A stretch of 64,000 bases of DNA from Agaribacter marinus (GTDB lineage Bacteria > Pseudomonadota > Gammaproteobacteria > Enterobacterales > Alteromonadaceae). The translations under genes were made by a program, and so were the position numbers. The notes under the pieces are model-generated. The model saw only the letters and a list, made by a program, of their open reading frames with translations, was not told where the DNA came from and searched no databases. The first letter of the stretch is position 1. Each line of letters opens with the position of its first letter. The stretch is taken from positions 156,819-220,818 of the forward strand of contig NZ_BSOT01000002.1 of the NCBI RefSeq assembly GCF_030160655.1, read 5' to 3'. This document shows, piece after piece, positions 17,514 through 26,453 of this stretch.

Positions 17514-18953
17514 TCACATGCTAACGTATAATGCGCAGTAGTCGTCGTAAGCAAAGTGGTCTGTCATGCCACTCACGTTATCTTGTAGCATCCGACAACG
17601 ATAATAAAATTCATCTTCTGGCGATACTTCAACAGCCGCCTTATATGCATTAACGTGTTTATTTGCGACCTTATTTAAGAGTCGTTTTTCAAGCGAAAAT
17701 GCGCACTTTCCTTCAAACAAAGATGCAAACTGGCGCTGGCTGAGACGAAGTATTTTTCCATACTTGTTTAATAGGCCAGTAATAATCTGATATCCCTGTA
17801 GCTCACTTTGTTCGACTTCGTGGTGGCTAAAAGCATACTCAAATGCAACTGCTTTAAACGCAGCAGATATAGCATGCGCCATAGATTTGTCTTCCAAGAG
17901 CGCAGCGTTAAAACGACCGTGATAACAATCTTCGATGTTGTCAATAAAGCGCTTCGCCGCGTGCTCAACCATCGTATGCTGAGAATTTACACGCAAGGTG
18001 ACAAAGTATTCGCTATTGGTAACAATTTTGTTTTCATTCGCTTTTTTAAGCGCTCGGGTAACAATTGATTCCATCCGCTTTAGCGAAGACACATCGTTAA
18101 TGCCAAAATCTTCAGTAATATCTTTGTAGCGCAATAACAATTTAGATGACAAGGTATCAATAGACATGATGCCTTTTTCAACGGCATCTTCTAAATCAGC
18201 AATACAATATGCAATATCGTCCGCCGCTTCCATAATATAAGACACCGGATGTCGGCATCCGACATCGATGTTTAAGGCCTGTTGAATATCTTGCACTAAG
18301 GGTTTTTCTGATAAATAGTAACCAGGCTTTTTCTGGAGATAATTAGCTTCGGGCTTTGGCTCAGAAGCACATCGAGTATACTTCAAGATGCCGGCGATTT
18401 GCGTATAAGTTAAGTTTAGCGATTGTAAGCTATGTACAATCCGAATAGCTTGGGCATTGCCTTCAAAACTAACTAAATCTTGCTTTTGCGCCGCACTCAA
18501 ATGACTGCCTGACTCGGCAATTAGCTCATCTAAATGCTGTGTAAACCAGCTGACAATTGTATCTTCACCAAAGTGACCATATGGCGGATTGCCGACGTCA
18601 TGCAACAAACAAGACATTTCAACAACCGTTTCAAAAATGCGCGCTAAGCCATCTAATCCATATTGATGTTGTAATGTTAACGGCAATTCAGCAAACACTT
18701 TGCGCGTGATGTAACGTCCGACTTGCATCACTTCCAGCGAGTGAGTAAGGCGGCTACGCACGGCAGCATTGCGCTCAAGCGGAAACACTTGCGTTTTTTG
18801 CTGTAAACGACGAATAGCTACAGAATTTAAAATGCGGCCACGATCACTTTCATAAGCACGCTCAAGAGATTCAATAGAAACATCGCTATTTCGTTTTGCA
18901 CTTTGCAACGCGCGCTCTGGGAGAAATTTAGTTCGGAAGTTAATAGTCAACAT
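17514..18953 (-). CDS. dgt: Deoxyguanosinetriphosphate triphosphohydrolase (dGTPase)
   Basis: 479 residues, close to the family length. HD-domain residues are visible: RLTHSLEVMQVGR (His71), CLLHDVGNPPYGHFGE (His118-Asp119, His127) and MEAADDIAYC for the distal Asp. The N-terminus has the family pattern SDRGRILNSVAIRRLQQKTQVFPL. The enzyme hydrolyses dNTPs, classically dGTP, to the deoxynucleoside and triphosphate, and controls dNTP pools. It is encoded alone. Confidence 0.95.
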   Translation of the reverse strand: MLTINFRTKFLPERALQSAKRNSDVSIESLERAYESDRGRILNSVAIRRLQQKTQVFPLERNAAVRSRLTHSLEVMQVGRYITRKVFAELPLTLQHQYGLDGLARIFETVVEMSCLLHDVGNPPYGHFGEDTIVSWFTQHLDELIAESGSHLSAAQKQDLVSFEGNAQAIRIVHSLQSLNLTYTQIAGILKYTRCASEPKPEANYLQKKPGYYLSEKPLVQDIQQALNIDVGCRHPVSYIMEAADDIAYCIADLEDAVEKGIMSIDTLSSKLLLRYKDITEDFGINDVSSLKRMESIVTRALKKANENKIVTNSEYFVTLRVNSQHTMVEHAAKRFIDNIEDCYHGRFNAALLEDKSMAHAISAAFKAVAFEYAFSHHEVEQSELQGYQIITGLLNKYGKILRLSQRQFASLFEGKCAFSLEKRLLNKVANKHVNAYKAAVEVSPEDEFYYRCRMLQDNVSGMTDHFAYDDYCALYVSM

Positions 18954-19130
18954 TTAAGCGTATTTAATAATTTAGCAGCAACAATAGCAAAAATCCCTTA
19001 CTAGGTATTGTACTTCAACACTATAAAAATCTAAAACCAGATAAATGAGAGCTGTTTCACCGTAAAGTTGTAGTGTTTGACGAAATAAATGAAAATTTTA
19101 TTTTTTGGGGTTCTTCTATAGGAGATTACG

Positions 19131-19448
19131 TTGAATAGAAAACTTGAACGACATGCAATAAGTATCTCAGTCCTTACTTTGAGCCTTATACTGCTGATTT
19201 ATACAGAATACTCAGAATTTAGATACATAGCCCTTTTAGGCTTGGCATCTTCGCTATTTTTGTTTCTGGGCAGCCAAGACACATCAAGTAATTACTACAA
19301 AGTAGGAAAATACTTGATGTGGTTGCAAATGCTTGGTTTTTTCACAATCATTAGTCTCAAGATTGGATTCATCGGGATTGTATTAGGTATAGTTTGCGCA
19401 GCAATAACCTACTATGTGCTTAGAATAATAGACAACGCACCTAAATGA
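19131..19448 (+). CDS. Small membrane protein, function unknown
   Basis: 105 residues starting at a TTG with GGAG 6 bases upstream, which decides the start. Three to four hydrophobic helices: ~9-25, ~32-48, ~63-80 and ~82-98. No family recognised. It stands alone between dgt and ilvE, convergent with ilvE. Confidence 0.6.
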   Translation: MNRKLERHAISISVLTLSLILLIYTEYSEFRYIALLGLASSLFLFLGSQDTSSNYYKVGKYLMWLQMLGFFTIISLKIGFIGIVLGIVCAAITYYVLRIIDNAPK

Positions 19449-19526
19449 CGTGAACGACAGCTCAAACGAAACAACTACTTGGATGATTCCACTTGCAGTA
19501 CCACTAATGCCTGTTTAAGCACTTAG

Positions 19527-20522
19527 TTAGACTTGAACCAACCAACCATGCTTATCTTCTGCATTACCCCATTGGATATCATTGAGTGCGTGTCTTAGCT
19601 TCGTTGTTGTCGCACCTGCTTCACCGCTTCCTACCGTATATTCTTTATTGTTGTAAATGAATGTACCTACTGGGGTTAATACAGCAGCGGTGCCAGACAA
19701 GGCGGCTTCTACATTAGGTTTAGCAGCACGTTCCAATAATTCGTCGACAGTAATATCTCTTTCACTCACTGTCATACCCATATCTGAGGCAATGGTAAGT
19801 ATCGAGTCGCGAGTTACGCCGTGTAAAAAACTAGTATCAAGTCCTTTAGTAATAACTTCATTGCCGTCAATAAGAATAAAATTTGCCGCGCCAGTTTCCT
19901 GTACGTCACCATTTGGGCAAAATAGGATTTGATCAGCCTGTACATCGTCCTTTGCTGACAGAATAGGCCCTAGTGCACTTGCGTAGTTCCCACCACTTTT
20001 TATCATACCCATGTGCGGCGCACAGCGCATGCCGGTTTCATCCAACAACACACGTAGTGGTTTTGCACCACCTGCAAAATAATCACCAACCGGCGATAAC
20101 AGAACATACAACAAAGAACTTGACGAGGGGGCAGCCGCTTTACCAATAGAAGCTTCAGTCCCAATGTGCGTCGGTCTTACATACATAGATCCCGGCGGCG
20201 CAGGTACTTCATCTGCGTATTGGCGTACAATATTGACGATCATTTCTTCAACTTGCTTTGCGTCGAATGCTGGTAACTTTAAAAGTTCGCTACTTTGCTG
20301 GAAACGTTTGACGTTTTGATCCATACGAAAAAGGTAAATTCCACCGTCTTTGTGTCTGAACGCTTTCAAACCTTCAAAACAAGTACTTGAATAGTGCAAG
20401 ACATGTGCGCCGGGGTGCATGGGAATGCTATCGGAAGGCACATTTTTTGTGCTAGTCCATTCACCATTTTCAAATTTGGTTATTGCCATTTCAGGCATAA
20501 ATACTGTACCAAACGCCGCCAT
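19527..20522 (-). CDS. ilvE: Branched-chain amino acid aminotransferase (type II)
   Basis: 331 residues, fold-type IV PLP enzyme. HYSSTCFEGLKAFR, the PLP lysine K175 in MIKSGGNYASALGP, the VQETGAANFILI glutamate region and the phosphate-cup FLHGVTRDSIL are visible. The long form resembles the Pseudomonas/eukaryotic-like BCAT class rather than the shorter E. coli IlvE. It catalyses the last step of leucine, isoleucine and valine synthesis. leuA lies about 9 kb away in the window. It is monocistronic. Confidence 0.95.
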   Translation of the reverse strand: MAAFGTVFMPEMAITKFENGEWTSTKNVPSDSIPMHPGAHVLHYSSTCFEGLKAFRHKDGGIYLFRMDQNVKRFQQSSELLKLPAFDAKQVEEMIVNIVRQYADEVPAPPGSMYVRPTHIGTEASIGKAAAPSSSSLLYVLLSPVGDYFAGGAKPLRVLLDETGMRCAPHMGMIKSGGNYASALGPILSAKDDVQADQILFCPNGDVQETGAANFILIDGNEVITKGLDTSFLHGVTRDSILTIASDMGMTVSERDITVDELLERAAKPNVEAALSGTAAVLTPVGTFIYNNKEYTVGSGEAGATTTKLRHALNDIQWGNAEDKHGWLVQV

Positions 20523-21291
20523 TACTCTTTCCTAATAGTTATCAGGCCTTAGAATAAGCACCTGAAAAAATGATTTAATTCATGGACGGAAGAATAAACG
20601 CTAATTCGAGCGCTTACAACCATAGTGTCACGTTATTTATGCGATATTTAGAGCGGCGAGTTTAAAAACTGACTAAGAAGATAACGATGAAGTATTTTGA
20701 AGGTGTTATATTAATCTAACGTCAAAAAGCTTCGCTATTTCAATACGGGTTTCCAGTAGGGACAGGTAATCTCTTAAACTAGCAAGCAAAGCGCGTAGCA
20801 ATACTAAATCAGACGCTTAGACTCGCATGCATTTGGTGCCAAACATCGACTCGTTAGTACAGCCATGAGTTAATTTAGAAAATGAATCAAAAGCGAAACC
20901 TGGTAGAGCCACAAAAAAATCCAATAGCGTCTCGGCAAGTATTGCTGCATCAAACAAATTAGTTGGTAAGCATGATGAGAAAAATATTGAGTTTTATTGA
21001 AGCGCATATGCTTTATAGTCAAGGTTGCGGTTTTATCGATTTATCTTTACTTGCCTCAACTATATATTAGAGAAAGAAGCAAAAAATATAGAATACGAAC
21101 GCAGTGGTTACCACACTAAAAACGTCTAATGATCTTATTTAATCGCTCTTGTGTTGGTTTATAACCTTTATTGGTTGTATGCGTTCTCATTGAATCGGCA
21201 AAATGCACTTACATCAGTATTGGCAGAGGCAAAAGTGCCGCACGCATCTATTTGTTGTATATTGTTCAGTAGATATATATTGTCAGAGACC
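20523..21291. other. 769-bp intergenic region without a supported gene
   Basis: It holds the ilvE promoter side (20523-20700) and the upstream region of the DUF1801 gene. Between about 20820 and 21000 both strands are open for 40-55 codons (plus-strand frame ending KHDEKNIEFY; minus-strand frame ending MFGTKCMRV) without a start or ribosome site. It may be a decayed gene or a chance opening. No terminator or repeat was clear. Confidence 0.4.
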
Positions 21292-21714
21292 ATGAGCATG
21301 GTAGGACTGAAGACACGCGCCACAAATAGCAATGTAGAGGCTTTTATTGATGCTGTTGCGCACCCTGTGCGTAAAGCTGACGCATTTGTCTTGCTAGACC
21401 TTTACAAACAAATTACGGGACTTAAACCCGTTATGTGGGGGCCTAGTATTGTGGGGTTTGGCGAATATAGCTATATAACCAAAGTGGGCAAAGAAGAAAC
21501 CTTTCTCAGGCATGGTTTTTCACCTAGAAAACAAAACCTTAGTTTGTATTTAAAAGCGGGAATGGAACTTGCGCCTGACTTATTACCAGCGCTGGGCAAA
21601 CATAAAACCAGTAAGGCATGCCTCTATATCAATAAACTTGCAGACATTCAGATCGATGTATTGACGGTTTTGATTGCCAAAGACGTGGAAGCCATGGAAA
21701 AGAAGTATGGCTAA
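21292..21714 (+). CDS. DUF1801 domain protein
   Basis: The start is taken at the ATG at 21292 (MSMVGLKTRATNSNV), because DUF1801 proteins begin shortly before KT..T...V..F; the 47 residues upstream in frame are not family-like. The 140 residues carry VMWGPSIVGFGEYSYITKVGKEETFLRHGFSPRKQNLSLYL and a lysine-rich helix (GKHKTSKACLYINKLADI). The fold is a small mixed alpha/beta protein of unknown function. No clear ribosome site is seen. Confidence 0.75.
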   Translation: MSMVGLKTRATNSNVEAFIDAVAHPVRKADAFVLLDLYKQITGLKPVMWGPSIVGFGEYSYITKVGKEETFLRHGFSPRKQNLSLYLKAGMELAPDLLPALGKHKTSKACLYINKLADIQIDVLTVLIAKDVEAMEKKYG

Positions 21715-21811
21715 AAACCACATTCGATACAAAGCATTTATCATGCAAACTTTCCATTTACTTAGCACTTGAATGCAGTGTTGGTCTTATCTATTCTCCC
21801 TTAACTCTAAC

Positions 21812-22069
21812 CTATTTTAGGGTACAAAAGCCCCAATAACTTCTTAGCTCATCTATGTCTCGGCTAGCTTCGTCGTTTGATAATTCACATTCCATGAACA
21901 AGGCTTTCTTATTGTTCTCGCCATTTAAATCGTAATTACCTTTGGTAAATCTCCAGGCTTTTTTGGTGCTGCCATCAGTAACGATTGATAAATGCTGCAT
22001 TACAGCAGGGTTATGAGGAAAGTAGCGCCAAAACACGGACAAAGATTTTAATGCTTGTACACATAGCAA
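21812..22069 (-). CDS. Small hypothetical protein, uncertain
   Basis: 85-codon frame with a TTG start 4 bp after the stop of the upstream membrane-anchored gene, in the same direction. The sequence (WRFTKGNYDLNGENNKKALFMECELSNDEASRDIDELRSYWGF) looks like a soluble folded protein rather than a shadow frame. The ribosome site is weak. It may be a real last gene of a two-gene operon, or the frameshifted tail of another gene; no family recognised. Confidence 0.45.
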   Translation of the reverse strand: MLCVQALKSLSVFWRYFPHNPAVMQHLSIVTDGSTKKAWRFTKGNYDLNGENNKKALFMECELSNDEASRDIDELRSYWGFCTLK

Positions 22070-22073
22070 ATGC

Positions 22074-22916
22074 CTAATAGTCTTTTTGATATTTTAACAA
22101 TAATTCGTCCGCAAGCACCGTTGCATGACTAATTTCATCTAAGGTCATGCGTTTTTGTAACGACGCTTTAAACCAATCTGCCCTCCGGTAGTTATCATCG
22201 TCGCTTGTGGTTTCTAGTAACAAATAGGTATATGCTAATGACTTTTCAAAGCTTTGCCCCTGCGTTGCGGGGTCGAACTGGCGATAACCCTGTATGAGTC
22301 TCAGTATCGATTTTTCACCACCTAAAAGCGCTGTTTTTTCCGTTATTTCATATTTTTCAACTGTAAAATTTGTTAGTTGCTCTACCAGCTCATCACGCGA
22401 CAAACTCCCTAAACCCAATCCTTGAATCAAGTCCTTATTGTTCAGAAACCAAAGTATGTCAATTGCATCATCAGAGCCTTTCTTTGACGCTTCTAACAAT
22501 AGGTCTACGTAAATTGTATTTCTGTCGACATTTACACAGTTTTCGTATCTTGAAGTAACACTCTCAATTGTTGTAGATAACTCGTTGTTTTGATTTGCAC
22601 TATCAATCCAGTCTGCCAGTTCATTTTCATTCGCCGGTATATTTCTGCAAGAAAAAGCTAGTTTAGCGACTTTATATATTTCAATGGTACTAGATTGAGG
22701 ATCCGTTGATTTTGCCGACTGTTCATTTGTATTCCCAGAACGTGTATGTGCCGTTTCAGGTAGGTACTGGCTTTCTTTTGCATCTACTTGCTCTGTTGTT
22801 TGTAATAACTTGACGGGTGCTGGTTTGGCGTCATGCTCTTTGTGATTAACAGCATAAATCATGGCGAATAGAGCTATTGCGACAATGAATAAACCCAAAC
22901 GATAAGACTTATGCAT
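22074..22916 (-). CDS. Membrane-anchored hypothetical protein (helical repeat-like)
   Basis: The start is set at the ATG at 22916 with AGGA 7 bases upstream; the frame also offers a TTG one codon earlier. One N-terminal helix (LGLFIVAIALFAMIYAV) anchors the protein with a polar linker to ~75, followed by an all-helical domain containing LLLEASKKGSDDAIDILWFLNN and KSLAYTYLLLET, weakly Sel1/TPR-like. Two cysteines (FSCRNIP, YENCVN) could form a periplasmic disulfide. Function unknown. Confidence 0.6.
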   Translation of the reverse strand: MHKSYRLGLFIVAIALFAMIYAVNHKEHDAKPAPVKLLQTTEQVDAKESQYLPETAHTRSGNTNEQSAKSTDPQSSTIEIYKVAKLAFSCRNIPANENELADWIDSANQNNELSTTIESVTSRYENCVNVDRNTIYVDLLLEASKKGSDDAIDILWFLNNKDLIQGLGLGSLSRDELVEQLTNFTVEKYEITEKTALLGGEKSILRLIQGYRQFDPATQGQSFEKSLAYTYLLLETTSDDDNYRRADWFKASLQKRMTLDEISHATVLADELLLKYQKDY

Positions 22917-22945
22917 CAACTGTTCCTACATATTTGTTTTTCACC

Positions 22946-23293
22946 TTAGTAACAGTTCAACTCTGACACATGCAACAACTCACCCGCAGGCCCCCATAGA
23001 TAAAAAACTTTTCCCCAAGGCTCTTGCTGCACTGTGGTTATTTTAGTTTTGTGTTTGGCGCGTGAACACAAATGAAACGCCTCTTCAATATCTGCAACAC
23101 AGATTTGTAGCATAAAATTATTTGCAAATTCTTCATTGTAAAAGCGTTGAAGAAAAAACATGACATCACCGTTTTTAAACAGGGTTAAATCATCCGTGAC
23201 ATATTCTGCTTCAAAACCAATGTCAGAATAAAATGATTTAGATATTTCGTAATCTTTGCTTGGAACAAATGCCTTAATATCCGTTACGTTCAT
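22946..23293 (-). CDS. VOC family (bleomycin-resistance fold) protein
   Basis: 115 residues forming one VOC domain: MNVTDIKAFVPSKDYEISKSFYSDIGFEAEY at the start and QQEPWGKVFYLWGPAGELLHVSEL at the end, typical of small bleomycin-resistance-like or glyoxalase-like proteins. The substrate is unknown. It lies 123 bp downstream of paiB on the same strand. Confidence 0.8.
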   Translation of the reverse strand: MNVTDIKAFVPSKDYEISKSFYSDIGFEAEYVTDDLTLFKNGDVMFFLQRFYNEEFANNFMLQICVADIEEAFHLCSRAKHKTKITTVQQEPWGKVFYLWGPAGELLHVSELNCY

Positions 23294-23416
23294 GTGGCGA
23301 CCTTATGTATTTTTGGAAAGGCAGAGATTTTCTTTATCCACTATATTGAATACATTCAATTGCTTCAAGGCGCGTTTGAACGCCAATATACCCGCCAGAA
23401 AGAAAAGTATTTCACT

Positions 23417-24055
23417 CTACAGGCACAAAGCCTCCTTCATATGTTTTGCAAGTGCTACGTCTTCCAAATTGCGTGAATTCTCTAAGGTAGACACAAGTGC
23501 TAACTGCTCATCCCTATTCCTGTTTTGACTTAACTTTTGCTGACCTTCGATAGATGAAATCGTGATTTTTAAACCTACAATTGCGCCCAGCAATTTTTGT
23601 TTATACGCGTCTGGAATAGTCGCTTTATCGTCATTCAAACCCGGTTCGTATTTCGCTATCGTTCGATTAATAACATCAAGTGTAGATGCCGCGCTTAGCA
23701 GCTCGACCTTTCCATACACATGAACCGCGGCATAATTCCAAGTCGGAACAGCAGGTTGAGACAAGTACCAAGTTGGCGAAATATAACCGTGCGGCCCATT
23801 AAAGATTATTAAGGCATCTTGCTTATCCAACATTTTTACATGTGAATTCGCTTTCGCGATGTGAGTATACAACGTCCCTTTACTTCCTTGATATTTATCC
23901 AACAAAAACGGTAGATGTGTCGCTTGTAATAAATTTTCGCCCTCTATATTTGGACTATTTGTTGCGCATGACGTGAGCACGCCAAAACTGTGTTTATCTA
24001 TAAAATCTAACTGCTGATTCAAATCGGCCATCTTAAATGGCTTTGATACATGCAT
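23417..24055 (-). CDS. paiB: FMN-binding PaiB-type protein
   Basis: 212 residues with the PaiB pattern: MHVSKPFKMADLNQQLDFIDKHSFGVLTS, THLPFLLD, HIAKANSHVK, HGYISPTWY and VPTWNYAAVHVYGKVE, ending in a GLKITISSIEGQQKLSQNR stretch. The fold is an FMN-binding split barrel. In Bacillus, PaiB is a negative regulator of degradative enzymes and sporulation; the role in Gram-negative bacteria is unclear. The gene lies 1 bp after an acetyltransferase gene, echoing the paiA-paiB (acetyltransferase-PaiB) pair. Confidence 0.88.
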   Translation of the reverse strand: MHVSKPFKMADLNQQLDFIDKHSFGVLTSCATNSPNIEGENLLQATHLPFLLDKYQGSKGTLYTHIAKANSHVKMLDKQDALIIFNGPHGYISPTWYLSQPAVPTWNYAAVHVYGKVELLSAASTLDVINRTIAKYEPGLNDDKATIPDAYKQKLLGAIVGLKITISSIEGQQKLSQNRNRDEQLALVSTLENSRNLEDVALAKHMKEALCL

Positions 24056-24056
24056 A

Positions 24057-24713
24057 TCAATGCGCCTTCAGAACATTTTGGTTATGATACACATCGTCTT
24101 TACCTAAGGTTGGCCTTGTCAATTTAGACTTTAGGTTTTGTTTTACGTCATCCCATTCATCACTTATCACACTATAAACAGCCGAGCTTCTTAAGTCGCC
24201 ATTTTCTAAGACGCGGCAATGGCGGTTAATGCCTTCAAATACTGCGCCCAATCCTAGTATTGCTTTTCGAGAACAAGTATTCTTTTCTGATGTTTGAAAG
24301 GCGACTCTATTTACGTTTAGTACATCAAAGGCGTAAGACAGTAGTAAGAATTTACATCGGCGGTTAACAAAACTTTTTTGTGCGCTTGGCGTTAAGAAAG
24401 TATAACCAATTTCAATCACTTTATGTTTGGCGCTGATGTTTAAATAACTGGAAGATCCTACTATTGCCTTGCTTACTTTGTCATAAATAACAAAGGGATA
24501 CTGGGATTTATTCATTCGTTTTTCAATACATTCTGACACCCACGCAGATGTTGAATCATGGGTATAGCAATACTGAGATGTTGTCCAACGCCAAATCTCA
24601 CTGTATTTGCCAGCCTCATGTAAAGCATCAACATGCCTTTGTTCCATGGGCGAAAGCGCGACATAATCATCTTCTAATATGATGTTTTGATCAAACATGG
24701 AGTTGTCGTTCAT
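24057..24713 (-). CDS. RimJ/RimL-type GNAT acetyltransferase
   Basis: 218 residues with the RimL-like GNAT layout: YVALSPMEQRHVDALHEAG, IVGSSSYLNISAKHKVIEIGYTFL, LLLSYAFDVLNVNRVAFQTSEKNTCSRKAILGLGAVFEG. GGAG lies 8 bases before the ATG. It is the first gene of an operon with paiB and probably the VOC gene, divergent from the mocR gene, whose product may control it. Confidence 0.85.
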   Translation of the reverse strand: MNDNSMFDQNIILEDDYVALSPMEQRHVDALHEAGKYSEIWRWTTSQYCYTHDSTSAWVSECIEKRMNKSQYPFVIYDKVSKAIVGSSSYLNISAKHKVIEIGYTFLTPSAQKSFVNRRCKFLLLSYAFDVLNVNRVAFQTSEKNTCSRKAILGLGAVFEGINRHCRVLENGDLRSSAVYSVISDEWDDVKQNLKSKLTRPTLGKDDVYHNQNVLKAH

Positions 24714-24774
24714 GTTTATTTCTCCTAAGGCTAATAACTTGTATATTTATGCTTTGCTAGCATCGCTTATTTCT

Positions 24775-24815
24775 GGTCTAATTAAATCAACCAATTTTAA
24801 TTTTTTAATTAGACC
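24775..24815. promoter_or_regulatory. Perfect 12-bp inverted repeat between GNAT-paiB and mocR
   Basis: GGTCTAATTAAA (24775-24786) and TTTAATTAGACC (24804-24815) are exact inverted copies 17 bases apart. They lie in the 128-bp divergent promoter region, 26 bp before the mocR start. This is the best candidate operator for the adjacent MocR regulator acting on both directions; the function is inferred. Confidence 0.6.
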
Positions 24816-24841
24816 TAAAAATATATTTGAAATAATCGAAA

Positions 24842-26296
24842 ATGAAATTATTAGATTTCAGTAAGATAGATAGTAGTCAAGCGAAGTATTTGCAGTTGGC
24901 AAATTGTATTCGTCACGCCATCAAGACAGGACAATTGTTGCCAAATGACAAATTGCCTTCGGTTAAGTCCATCAGTACTGACACGCGATTGAATAGGCAT
25001 ACGGTAATGAAAGCCTTGGGCGAGCTTGTCGCTGAAGGTTGGTTAATTGGGCTGGAACGCGTAGGTTACCGCGTGGTAGAAAATTTACCGATAGAACATT
25101 CTACAATCGCGGATTCAAAAAATATCCAAGCAGTAGCCATTGAGTACAAATTTGTAAGACAAGGCACTGCATTGCCCGAAAAGTCAGCTAGTGAATACGC
25201 TTACAATTTTTCAGGCGGCTTGCCAGATATCAGCCAGTTTCCATTTCATGAGTACAAACGCGCAATGTCAGACGTGTTAACACGCCCTGATCTAAGCCAA
25301 TATACATATGGAGATAGTGCTGGCAGCCCTGAGCTAGTGCATCAGCTAAAAGAGTATTTACGCCAAACACGTTCGATCTTAAATCGGGACGTTGTAGTGA
25401 CTAACGGCTCCCAAGAAGCGTTATACATTATCGCTCAATTATTTTTACAAGCAGGCGATCAAGTGGCTGTAGAGGCATTGGGATATCCACCCGCAATTGC
25501 AGCATTTAAAAGCGCGGGTGCCGATCTTGTCGGTATTCGCTTAGACAAGAACGGTATGTGCCCACTGACCTTAGAGGCTCAGATTCGATTTGGCAACATC
25601 AAGCTAATATACTTGACCCCGTTGCACCAGTATCCAACCACGGTAACGCTACCGATTAAACATCGACAAGCAATATATCAACTTGCTACAAAGTATAAAA
25701 TTCCGATTGTCGAAGACGACTACGATCACGAATTTCACTATCGCTGCCAACCCCTTGCGCCATTGGCTGCAGACGACCCAGCACAACTCGTAATTTACCT
25801 ATCTAGCTTTTCAAAAATTATGTTTCCAGGCGCTCGTATTGGCGTAATGGCAGTAAATAAACGATTAGCAACAGCCATTGCAGAATATCGCTTAATGATT
25901 AGTCATAAAAGCAATGTGCTTATGCAGGCGTCGCTCGCCAAGTGGATGTCCTCTGGCGGTTTTGAGCGTCATCTGCGCCGCACAACAAGGCAAAATCTAC
26001 AAAAACGTGACCATGCAGTTGAGCTTTTACGAGAACTAAATTGCTTTGAATTTGTAGTGCCTGACGGTGGCATGGCATTGTGGCTTAAATTGAAACGAAA
26101 AAGCGGTAATATTACATCAGCAAAAGCGCTAGCTGAAAAAGCATTACTTCACAATATATGTATTCAGCACCAACAGCAGTTTATTGTGAATCCTATGGAT
26201 TCATCTGATGAACATATACGCATTGGTTTTGCGGGTATGAGTATCGAGAAGTTTGCGACAGGAATACATAAACTTATAGCGCTGCTCAAAAGATAA
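24842..26296 (+). CDS. MocR/PdxR family regulator (GntR HTH fused to aminotransferase domain)
   Basis: 484 residues. The N-terminal GntR winged helix covers ~8-80 (YLQLANCIRHAIKTGQLLPNDKLPSVKSIS, RLNRHTVMKALGELVAEGWL). The rest is a fold-type I aminotransferase-like domain with NGSQEALYII, DDYDHEF and the PLP lysine K325 in LSSFSKIMFPGARIG. MocR proteins use PLP or PLP adducts as ligand and usually act on the divergent gene. Here that is the GNAT-paiB operon, with a strong inverted repeat between them. Confidence 0.92.
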   Translation: MKLLDFSKIDSSQAKYLQLANCIRHAIKTGQLLPNDKLPSVKSISTDTRLNRHTVMKALGELVAEGWLIGLERVGYRVVENLPIEHSTIADSKNIQAVAIEYKFVRQGTALPEKSASEYAYNFSGGLPDISQFPFHEYKRAMSDVLTRPDLSQYTYGDSAGSPELVHQLKEYLRQTRSILNRDVVVTNGSQEALYIIAQLFLQAGDQVAVEALGYPPAIAAFKSAGADLVGIRLDKNGMCPLTLEAQIRFGNIKLIYLTPLHQYPTTVTLPIKHRQAIYQLATKYKIPIVEDDYDHEFHYRCQPLAPLAADDPAQLVIYLSSFSKIMFPGARIGVMAVNKRLATAIAEYRLMISHKSNVLMQASLAKWMSSGGFERHLRRTTRQNLQKRDHAVELLRELNCFEFVVPDGGMALWLKLKRKSGNITSAKALAEKALLHNICIQHQQQFIVNPMDSSDEHIRIGFAGMSIEKFATGIHKLIALLKR

Positions 26297-26354
26297 TTTC
26301 AACTTGAACGCCCATATCATTCATCACCTTAACTATCACTAAATATCACTTTAT

Positions 26355-26378
26355 CTTAAGTAATTGTTATTACTTAAG
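26355..26378. promoter_or_regulatory. Perfect 10-bp inverted repeat between mocR and aspartoacylase-like gene
   Basis: CTTAAGTAAT (26355-26364) and ATTACTTAAG (26369-26378) with a 4-base loop, 58 bp after the mocR stop and 75 bp before the next start. There is no T-run, so an operator for the downstream gene is as likely as a terminator for mocR. Confidence 0.45.
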
Positions 26379-26453
26379 GTTCATTGTATTGTTATATCAT
26401 TACAACATAAATTTTCAGTCATACTTGACGCACACTAATAAGGTAAACGTAAA

